Assembly: GCA_903858975.1 (NCBI GenBank)
Contig: CAIOKW010000105.1
Location: forward strand, 1-11,456
Direction of reading: 5' to 3'
DNA length: 11,456 nucleotides
Origin: Oligoflexia bacterium
GTDB lineage: Bacteria; Bdellovibrionota; UBA1018; CAIMNF01
The notes beneath the pieces were generated by a model, which saw only the letters and a program-made list of their open reading frames with translations, was not told the DNA's origin and searched no databases. Both the position numbers and the translations under genes were made by a program. Positions 1 through 4,859 of this stretch are shown here, piece by piece. Position 1 is the first letter of the stretch. Each line of letters opens with the position of its first letter.

Positions 1-2
1 AA

Positions 3-962
3 AAAGATGAGCTTGAAGAACTCAGAAAAGTCGCCAAGGAAAATGGCTTTAAACTTGAACAAAATGCAAAATACCTAAGCCAAACATTTAAACTTCATGC
101 AACATGCCTCAGATGTAATCACAAATGGCATATTGCTCCGTCGAAAATCAAACAAGATAGATCATGCCCAAAATGCGCAGGAAACTTAAAGCTTTCTCTT
201 GATGAATTCCACAGCATGGCAAAGGGGCGTGGTCATTTGGTCCTTTCTACAGATTATGAACATAGCCAAGCGCCACTAAAGTTCAAATGCAAGACTTGTC
301 AATTTGAATGGGAAACAACTGGAAATCACTATAGAAACGGGACTGGTTGTCCGAAGTGCGCAAACAAAGTAGCTCGTACACAAGACGAAGCATCCGCAGA
401 GTGTGCAACGCGCGGGTGGATTTTACTGTCAAAATATAAAAATACAACTGCGCCCTTAAAACTAAAATGCATTCAATGCGAATTTATCCGGGTAAGCTCA
501 TTCAGCAATTTAACAAACAAACACAAAAAATCAGATTGTACTGAATGTGGGAAGGCAAAGCTCAATCTCCAAAAACATTCTCTTCTGCGAGAATATTTAG
601 ATAAGCGCGCTATTATTTTACTAAGTAAGGCATATGTTGACTCCGACACAAATATTGAACTCAAATGCAAAGAATGCGGAAATCACTGGCATGCTACCCC
701 AAGCAATTTGCGTCGGGGCACTGGCTGTCCGAAGTGCAGCATCGAAAGAGGAGCATCGAAAATTAGGTACAATTTAGGCAAAGCTTACGAATTGGCAAAG
801 AGTCGTGGCGGTACGTGTATTTCAAAAAAATATGAAAATGCAAGTACACCACTCAAATGGAAATGTTCAAAAGGACACACATGGCTTGCTGCTTACAATA
901 CTGTTCAACAAGGACACTGGTGCCCTAAATGTTCTAGGAAAAGTAGCAATGTCAAAGCTTAG
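3..962 (+). CDS. Tandem zinc-ribbon repeat protein, 5' end outside window
   Basis: The frame is open from the left edge to a TAG, giving 319 residues with no start needed inside the window. The ATG at 216 lies in the middle of a repeat, so it is not the true start. Five modules of about 60-66 residues follow one another. Each has a short helix, a strand ending in a basic patch (LKxKC), then CxxC, an aromatic (often HxW or ExW), and a distal CPxC. Ligand sets are C35/C38/C55/C58, C96/C99/C116/C119, C156/C159/C179/C182, C222/C225/C242/C245, and C288/H292/C307/C310, where the first pair becomes CxxxH. This resembles the DUF4379/DUF723-type treble-clef zinc ribbons found in phages, islands and nuclease fusions. 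Zinc and nucleic acid binding are inferred. A catalytic domain could lie upstream of the window. A membrane-protein gene follows after 26 bases, probably in the same operon. Confidence 0.85.
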   Translation, partial: KDELEELRKVAKENGFKLEQNAKYLSQTFKLHATCLRCNHKWHIAPSKIKQDRSCPKCAGNLKLSLDEFHSMAKGRGHLVLSTDYEHSQAPLKFKCKTCQFEWETTGNHYRNGTGCPKCANKVARTQDEASAECATRGWILLSKYKNTTAPLKLKCIQCEFIRVSSFSNLTNKHKKSDCTECGKAKLNLQKHSLLREYLDKRAIILLSKAYVDSDTNIELKCKECGNHWHATPSNLRRGTGCPKCSIERGASKIRYNLGKAYELAKSRGGTCISKKYENASTPLKWKCSKGHTWLAAYNTVQQGHWCPKCSRKSSNVKA

Positions 963-988
963 TATTCTTCGCTTAAAATTGGAGCAAT

Positions 989-1618
989 ATGAGTGAAAAT
1001 GAAAAACGTAAAGAGGCGCCTACATGGGAAATTTTAGCGGCAATTGTTGGCTATTTTACATCTGTCGAATCAGTAGTGACTTTTTCAGGCCACTTGATTA
1101 GTGATCATCCAAAGGAGGCAATCCCATACAAGATCAGGGTGGTCTCATCATTAGTTTATGCAGTCTTAATGATAGTAGTTAGCTCTTGGACATTGATAAA
1201 ATTCAAGAAGCCACATGAAAGCGAAACCAGCATTCATGCTAGATTTAAAAGAGCTTATCGTAAGGCACAACTACTACAGGCAGTCAGGACGTTAGGCTTT
1301 TCTCTCATTAGGGATGTCTTTCTTCAGATGAACGGTGTTCGACTCTATTCAAGCTTTAACCGTTATGAGGACTGGCCACAACGGCCCGAACTCTTCGATC
1401 ATATTGACCGGTTTAACTTCGGAAATAAAACTATAGAGCTTCAGTACTACCGAGACTTTAACTTTATTGAATTCAAAGAAACAGTTTCTGGCGGTAGCGA
1501 ATTCGGTACAGGCAAAAAAGTTAGATGGGGAGAATTAGAGAATAAAATATTAACCATCTCTAGCCCTACAGGCTTCTATTGGACCATTAGACACCTTTTC
1601 AAATGTAATAGAGCCTAA
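989..1618 (+). CDS. Hypothetical two-helix membrane protein
   Basis: This is a 209-residue protein of no family I recognise. A GGAG (981-984) sits four bases before the ATG and supports the start. The N-terminal part holds a moderately hydrophobic stretch (about residues 13-34) and a clear membrane helix (about 50-71), ending in a basic KFKK stop-transfer segment. A roughly 135-residue soluble C-terminal part follows, rich in basic and aromatic residues. With two helices, both ends are likely cytoplasmic. It starts 26 bases after the zinc-ribbon gene on the same strand and shares its A+T-rich composition, so the two probably form one accessory operon. Its stop overlaps the stop of the convergent small gene. 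A role as a membrane partner of the zinc-ribbon protein is speculation from position only. Confidence 0.7.
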   Translation: MSENEKRKEAPTWEILAAIVGYFTSVESVVTFSGHLISDHPKEAIPYKIRVVSSLVYAVLMIVVSSWTLIKFKKPHESETSIHARFKRAYRKAQLLQAVRTLGFSLIRDVFLQMNGVRLYSSFNRYEDWPQRPELFDHIDRFNFGNKTIELQYYRDFNFIEFKETVSGGSEFGTGKKVRWGELENKILTISSPTGFYWTIRHLFKCNRA

Positions 1619-1809
1619 TCATGTTTGAATTTCTTACTCTCCTCAGGCCAAACACTCATCGGCTTCCAATCAATCTGTAAAACATCCAGTGCATGTCGCT
1701 GAACCTTCTGCAAACAAGCTCGCGATCTACACGAAGCCAACTCCGAAAACGTCATTCCAAATTGTTCCAAAGCAGCCAACACCATCAACCCAACCAACAT
1801 TCGATACAT
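1615..1809 (-). CDS. Small exported protein (64 aa)
   Basis: The ATG at 1809 is chosen because GAGGAGG (1816-1822) lies six bases upstream, the strongest Shine-Dalgarno site in the window. A longer in-frame start at 1899 has no such support. The product starts with a short basic N-region (MYR), then a hydrophobic stretch (residues 4-14), followed by a small soluble part with two cysteines in the motif C27-x3-C31, then basic and helical residues ending KKFKHD. L24-A25-S26-C27 would read as a lipobox, but the acidic E15 and E23 between the hydrophobic core and the cysteine argue against a lipoprotein. Export to the periplasm is the likelier reading. The function is unknown. Its stop overlaps the convergent membrane-protein gene by four bases. 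Confidence 0.6.
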   Translation of the reverse strand: MYRMLVGLMVLAALEQFGMTFSELASCRSRACLQKVQRHALDVLQIDWKPMSVWPEESKKFKHD

Positions 1810-1815
1810 AAAAAT

Positions 1816-1822
1816 CCTCCTC
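1816..1822 (-). promoter_or_regulatory. Strong Shine-Dalgarno site
   Basis: On the minus strand this reads GAGGAGG, six bases before the ATG at 1809. It decides the start of the small exported protein. Several other genes in the window lack any such site. Confidence 0.75.
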
Positions 1823-1928
1823 AGGAATTTAAAAATATTCAAACCGCCCGCCCGGTAGCATGCGCGCACACCACCGAACAGACAGTTCAAATGAGTCATT
1901 GAAATGTTTGGGTTATTTGAAAAATCTC

Positions 1929-1956
1929 AGTAGCAAAAAAGTAGCATCCAGTAGCA
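1929..1956 (+). repeat. Three phased AGTAGCA direct repeats
   Basis: AGTAGCA occurs at 1929-1935, 1940-1946 and 1950-1956, so the starts are 11 and 10 bases apart, about one helical turn each. A related GGTAGCA lies at 1854-1860. This spacing puts all copies on one face of the helix, as in arrays bound by a repressor or by the arm-binding domain of a tyrosine recombinase. The array lies about 140 bases beyond the 3' end of tRNA-Asp, which favours the recombinase reading. No integrase is seen in the window. Confidence 0.55.
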
Positions 1957-1961
1957 AACGT

Positions 1962-1987
1962 ACGAAATTTCGTGAAATCTCACGAAA
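1962..1987. repeat. Nested inverted repeats next to the AGTAGCA array
   Basis: ACGAAATTTCGT (1962-1973) is a perfect 12-base palindrome. Its right half is also the left arm of a second perfect inverted repeat, TTTCGTGA (1968-1975) and TCACGAAA (1980-1987), with a four-base AATC spacer. The motif CGAAA or its complement therefore appears three times in 26 bases. It could be a protein-binding site with alternative dimer placements, or a recombination core region. Confidence 0.5.
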
Positions 1988-2025
1988 GGTTCAACCCGAG
2001 ACTGCAACTCCGCTTACAGTAATTA

Positions 2026-2051
2026 CAAGCACTTGTGGTGCTTGGGTTTTT
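2026..2051 (+). terminator. Candidate intrinsic terminator
   Basis: CAAGCAC (2026-2032) pairs perfectly with GTGCTTG (2038-2044) around a five-base loop. Two G bases and then five T bases (2047-2051) follow on the plus strand. The stem is only seven pairs with three A-T pairs, so strength is moderate. In this orientation it would stop rightward transcription before it runs antisense through tRNA-Asp. Read on the minus strand it lies 49 bases past the tRNA 3' end, but without a good T run. Confidence 0.4.
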
Positions 2052-2092
2052 GTTATTGGTGCTCTAGATTTTGAAATAAGTGATTTAAAAAA

Positions 2093-2169
2093 TGGCGGGA
2101 GCGATGGGACTCGAACCCACGACCTACGCCGTGACAGGGCGTCGTTGTAACCAACTCAACTACGCCCCC
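2093..2169 (-). tRNA. tRNA-Asp (anticodon GUC)
   Basis: On the minus strand a 77-base cloverleaf can be folded. The acceptor stem GGGGGCG pairs with CGCTCCC (one G-U pair), followed by discriminator G and an encoded CCA (complement of 2093-2095). The anticodon stem ACGCC/GGCGT encloses loop CTGTCAC with anticodon GTC (complement of 2133-2135). The T arm GTGGG-TTCGAGT-CCCAT is canonical. The bacterial tRNA-Asp consensus matches well. It lies 63 bases downstream of the secreted-protein gene on the same strand, and six T bases follow its 3' end. Such 3' ends are common integration sites, and the accessory-looking region begins on this side. Confidence 0.97.
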
Positions 2170-2231
2170 GCATAAATATAGAAATGAGCGTTTAGAAGAA
2201 GCTACCGGAATCCTAAACTTTTGTCTAGCCC

Positions 2232-2266
2232 TTTAAAGAAAACTAAAGCCACATTTTTTCTTTAAA
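2232..2266. repeat. 11-base inverted repeat at the 3' end of the secreted-protein gene
   Basis: TTTAAAGAAAA (2232-2242) and TTTTCTTTAAA (2256-2266) are perfect inverted copies with a 13-base spacer, covering the stop codon and last codons of the minus-strand gene. The stem holds one G-C pair only, so it may be just a product of A+T-rich Lys/Phe codons. It could slow transcription before tRNA-Asp but lacks the form of a standard terminator. Confidence 0.3.
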
Positions 2267-3039
2267 AGTTCATTAAACCCCGCATCAGAAGGGTAGAGGA
2301 ATTCTACCTCTGAGTGCTCGTCCTGGTTAAAAAGCAAGGCAGAGGGGATTTTACAGGATTTTTGACCTTGGGTGATGGTGGCGATGGTACCGAGTCTGGG
2401 GTCGGCCCCTCGGCGATCGACCCGGATCATGACCCCGGTCCCGTGGTATTGGAATTGGGCGAACTTACGCTTGAAGCGATCGGGGCCTAGGTCGATGGGG
2501 GCCAGCTCCTGAAGGACTCCTCCCACGATCTCCCGGGTTTCAGCATTAAACTGCGCGGATTCTCCTGTGGGGAGGGTTACGCTCAGAATCTTTGATCCAG
2601 AGGTCTCACTGGATGCAATCGCAGGCAAGTAGGTTCTGGGAAAGAAGTAGAGATAGCTCTCCATGCGTTGGGAAAGAAATGCGGTCGGTGAATCCGTGAT
2701 GTTGATGTAAATGTTCTGGCGTGCTCGATCCTGAAAGTGAAAGCCAAATTCTCGATCAGGTCCTTCACCGATTTCGCCGTGATGGGGAATGATGGCATTT
2801 GGCCCTTCGTTCGATAAGGTAAAGCCGACGACTCGGTTTGTTTTTTCGTGGATTGAAACCATGTAGTCCCCGGTAGAAGAAGTGCGGTCGTAGGTGTCTC
2901 CTGCGATTGAAGGAAGGATCGTATCTTGTTCAGGAGAGCTCAGGATGGATTCTGGAAGTTCGCTTGTGGTCTGCGCGATAGAGTTCGGAGATTGAAGGAG
3001 TAGGGCAAGGGCTAACAGGGGGAACGTTCTGTAATCCAT
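2233..3039 (-). CDS. Secreted protein of unknown function (268 aa)
   Basis: The N-terminus has a hydrophobic core (about residues 6-16, rich in Leu and Ala) and a likely cleavage site after an SIA motif near residue 22, so export by Sec is expected. A Ser/Thr/Asp-rich linker follows to about residue 60, then a compact, probably beta-rich domain. It ends with two cysteines: one in SCKIP and one in the terminal KKCGF. These are the only cysteines I see in the mature part and could form a disulphide in the periplasm. I do not recognise a named family. There is no Shine-Dalgarno site. The frame upstream of the ATG is closed by a TAA four codons before it, so this start is firm. A near-consensus promoter ends six bases before the ATG and predicts a leaderless mRNA. 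It is divergent from the symporter gene. G+C is locally very high (40 of 60 bases at 2401-2460). Confidence 0.85.
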   Translation of the reverse strand: MDYRTFPLLALALLLQSPNSIAQTTSELPESILSSPEQDTILPSIAGDTYDRTSSTGDYMVSIHEKTNRVVGFTLSNEGPNAIIPHHGEIGEGPDREFGFHFQDRARQNIYINITDSPTAFLSQRMESYLYFFPRTYLPAIASSETSGSKILSVTLPTGESAQFNAETREIVGGVLQELAPIDLGPDRFKRKFAQFQYHGTGVMIRVDRRGADPRLGTIATITQGQKSCKIPSALLFNQDEHSEVEFLYPSDAGFNELLKKKCGFSFL

Positions 3040-3045
3040 GCGCGC

Positions 3046-3074
3046 ATTTTAATAGAGTTGCGATTAATTATCAA
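3046..3074 (-). promoter_or_regulatory. Sigma-70-type promoter predicting a leaderless transcript
   Basis: On the minus strand, -35 TTGATA (complement of 3069-3074) and -10 TAAAAT (complement of 3046-3051) are separated by exactly 17 bases. Each is close to consensus. Six bases, GCGCGC, lie between the -10 and the ATG at 3039, so the expected first transcribed base is the A of the start codon. The gene has no Shine-Dalgarno site, which agrees with leaderless initiation. Confidence 0.6.
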
Positions 3075-3087
3075 ACGTTTATTTAAT
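3058..3087 (+). promoter_or_regulatory. Candidate divergent promoter for the symporter gene
   Basis: TTGCGA (3058-3063) and TTTAAT (3082-3087) are 18 bases apart, with four and five matches to consensus. This would interleave with the minus-strand promoter, so one polymerase would block the other. A perfect TTTATTT/AAATAAA inverted repeat (3078-3094) covers the -10. A competing -10, TAAAAT at 3132-3137, lies only six bases before the symporter ATG but has a poor -35 (TGGATT at 3109-3114). Confidence 0.3.
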
Positions 3088-3107
3088 AAATAAAGGTGGA
3101 TATAGAG

Positions 3108-3134
3108 ATGGATTACGGCATAGTTACCAGCTAA
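3108..3134 (+). CDS. Possible 8-codon leader ORF (MDYGIVTS)
   Basis: ATG at 3108 opens a frame that reads MDYGIVTS and ends in TAA at 3132-3134, nine bases before the symporter ATG at 3144. An AAGGTGG (3093-3099) sits eight bases upstream, a better ribosome site than the symporter itself has. It is in the same frame as the symporter, so the TAA alone separates the two. It could be a leader peptide giving translational coupling, the relic of a longer N-terminus, or chance. There is no independent proof of translation. Confidence 0.25.
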   Translation: MDYGIVTS

Positions 3135-3143
3135 AATAGAAGA

Positions 3144-4361
3144 ATGTTCAGCAAGATTAAACTAACTTCGTGGATCTTTATTGCGCTCGTAATGGGGTTT
3201 TTCATCGGGCATTTTTTCCCCGAGGCTGTACCTTACATCAAGCCACTCCGGACGATTTTCCTCAATGGTGTGAAATGTATTATTGCGCCTTTGATTTTCG
3301 CCTCCATCGTAACTGGGATCAGTTCAGCGGGAACCGTAAAAGGGCTCGGCAAAACGGGCGTTCGAGCCATTCTGTATTTTGAATTAGCAACGGGGCTTGC
3401 GCTTGCGGTCGGTCTGTTGATGGTCAATCTTTTTCGACCCGGCGATGGAATTCAATTGACCCATCAGGTGTCCGAAGTGGTCACCAAAGCACAAGAAAAT
3501 AGGCTTACGTTTCAGGGATTCTTTGAGCACCTTTTACCCAGTAATTTTGCTGAGGCGATCGTTAAAGGGGATGTGCTTCAAATTGTTTTATTTTCAACTC
3601 TATTTGGTGTGGCGGTATTGCTCGCAGGCGAAAAAGGAAAACCCATTCTTTCGTTTTGCGAGGGGCTCAATGAGGTGATGTTTAAGTTTACAGGGCTCAT
3701 TATGTCTTTAGCTCCCCTTGGAGTGGGGGCTGCTGCTGCTGGAAGTATTGCAGAACATGGAATTCAGGTCATGATTCCGATGATGAAGTTGGTGGGGACT
3801 CTCTATCTTGCGCTCCTGGTTTTCGTGATTTTGGTTTTAGTTCCTGCGATGCTTTATGCGCGAGTGAATGTGAAGCGGTTTCTGACTGAGATGAGACCTG
3901 CTTTGATGCTGGCCTTTGCGACCACCTCCAGCGAGAGTGCGTATCCTTCCGCTCTCAGTTCTTTAGATAAAGTGGGAGTGAAAAAACGCATTTCCAGTTT
4001 TGTATTGCCTTTGGGGTATTCGTTTAACTTAGACGGCTCAACGCTCTACTTAGCAGTGGCTTCGGTATTTGTGGCGCAAGCTGCTGGCATCGAGCTCTCT
4101 CTTTGGACTCAGTTCACCATGATGCTCACGCTCATGCTGACAACGAAGGGTGTGGCTGCCGTGCCACGAGCCTCCATTGTCGTGTTATCAGGAACGCTCA
4201 CCGCCTTTGGACTTCCATTGGAGGGAATTACGCTGATCTTAGGGGTAGATGAGTTCATGGACATGGCTCGAACCACGATCAACTTATTAGGTAATTGTAT
4301 CGCGACCCTCGTGATTTCCCGCTGGGAAGGGGAAACCATTCATTCTGAGTTTCAAGCTTAA
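3144..4361 (+). CDS. SDF-family (DAACS) acidic amino acid/dicarboxylate symporter
   Basis: This 405-residue inner-membrane carrier belongs to the sodium/proton:dicarboxylate or glutamate symporter family (GltP/DctA/GltPh) and has its usual length. Hydrophobic segments run throughout. Hallmarks are the serine-rich re-entrant hairpin (TTSSES, about residue 257), the FNLDGST motif (NMDGT in GltPh), the GLPLEG tip of the second hairpin, and the terminal helix with MDMARTTINLLGN. By known GltPh numbering, D394, R397 and N401 are kept, while sodium-site D405 is Asn. The Asp at 394 is the residue that contacts the substrate amino group in GltPh, which points to aspartate/glutamate rather than C4-dicarboxylates. 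Asn at 405 suggests coupling unlike GltPh, possibly by protons. The start ATG has no good Shine-Dalgarno site. The stop overlaps the convergent gene by four bases. Confidence 0.93.
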   Translation: MFSKIKLTSWIFIALVMGFFIGHFFPEAVPYIKPLRTIFLNGVKCIIAPLIFASIVTGISSAGTVKGLGKTGVRAILYFELATGLALAVGLLMVNLFRPGDGIQLTHQVSEVVTKAQENRLTFQGFFEHLLPSNFAEAIVKGDVLQIVLFSTLFGVAVLLAGEKGKPILSFCEGLNEVMFKFTGLIMSLAPLGVGAAAAGSIAEHGIQVMIPMMKLVGTLYLALLVFVILVLVPAMLYARVNVKRFLTEMRPALMLAFATTSSESAYPSALSSLDKVGVKKRISSFVLPLGYSFNLDGSTLYLAVASVFVAQAAGIELSLWTQFTMMLTLMLTTKGVAAVPRASIVVLSGTLTAFGLPLEGITLILGVDEFMDMARTTINLLGNCIATLVISRWEGETIHSEFQA

Positions 4362-4825
4362 GCGGGTTTGCCCGCGTGGATCAAAGTTTTCAAATCCATG
4401 CGGAAAAGGACTTCTACTTTATTGGGGTAGATGAGTTTCTGAATCACGCCTTCACCGAAAGTTGGGTGAGCAATACGATCTCCGGCCTGAAACGCTTCGT
4501 TGGCTGCATACTGGCGTACCGCGCGGGTGCTGCCGTTGATTTGTTTCATCCACTCAAGCTCGATGGGAACAGTCTTTTCTGCTTTGGCTTCACGCGGAGC
4601 GCGGGTGGTGCTGCCGGGGCTGCCACGAGAAGGGGCAATAGAGCCAGGCTCTTTAACGCCTTTCTTAGCTTTGAAGTTATGTTCACTTTTGCAGGTTCGG
4701 CAAATCACCCGAGCAGGGATAGGCCCAACCATGGACATGATCGTATGACCAAGGTCCATTTTGCAGCGAGTACAAAAACAAACGAGTTCTTTTCCAACGG
4801 ACAGTGCAGATGATGATGTGTTCAT
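4358..4825 (-). CDS. Zinc-ribbon protein with C-terminal CarD/Tudor-like domain
   Basis: I choose the ATG at 4825 (155 residues), since longer starts at 4861 (ATG) and 4912 (TTG) run into uvrC and add nothing conserved. Domain one is a zinc ribbon: C18-x2-C21 (with an extra C16) and C42-x2-C45, around GHTIMSM and ARVICR strands. A Pro/Ser/Gly/Ala-rich basic linker (about 52-85) follows. Domain two (about 111-150) reads as a small SH3/Tudor-like barrel, GDRIAHPTFGEGVIQK followed by KVEVLF, like the N-terminal part of CarD or the UvrD C-terminal Tudor. A role in binding RNA polymerase or nucleic acid is inferred. It is divergent from uvrC across a 34-base gap and has no Shine-Dalgarno site. The last codons form a GCGGG/CCCGC hairpin with the intergenic sequence. 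Confidence 0.8.
   Translation of the reverse strand: MNTSSSALSVGKELVCFCTRCKMDLGHTIMSMVGPIPARVICRTCKSEHNFKAKKGVKEPGSIAPSRGSPGSTTRAPREAKAEKTVPIELEWMKQINGSTRAVRQYAANEAFQAGDRIAHPTFGEGVIQKLIYPNKVEVLFRMDLKTLIHAGKPA
4362..4375. terminator. Short GC hairpin at convergent gene ends
   Basis: GCGGG (4362-4366) pairs with CCCGC (4371-4375) around TTTG, one base after the symporter stop and inside the last codons of the convergent gene. It could act in both directions, but neither side has a proper T run. Confidence 0.25.
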
Positions 4826-4835
4826 GAGATCAAAG

Positions 4836-4849
4836 TTAGGATAGCCTAA
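4836..4849. promoter_or_regulatory. Inverted repeat in the uvrC divergent gap
   Basis: TTAGG (4836-4840) and CCTAA (4845-4849) are inverted around ATAG, in the 34 bases between the two divergent starts. It is placed where a shared operator would be. The arms are short, so chance is possible. Confidence 0.25.
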
Positions 4850-4859
4850 GTCAGTCGAC

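Noticed and set aside
216..962. ATG at 216 as the start of the zinc-ribbon protein
   Set aside because: The frame is open to the window edge, and the preceding 71 residues contain a complete zinc-ribbon module.
1929..1956. CRISPR-like array
   Set aside because: The repeats are only seven bases with 3-4 base gaps. There are no spacers and no cas genes.
1860..2150. Open frame on the plus strand across tRNA-Asp, ending in a GTRTHDLRR-like peptide
   Set aside because: It is antisense to a well-formed tRNA. This peptide is a known artefact of translating tRNA genes backwards.
2175..2180. TATATT as the tRNA-Asp -10 box
   Set aside because: It would start transcription at about the first or second base of the mature tRNA and has no convincing -35, so I do not claim it. 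Co-transcription with the upstream gene is possible.
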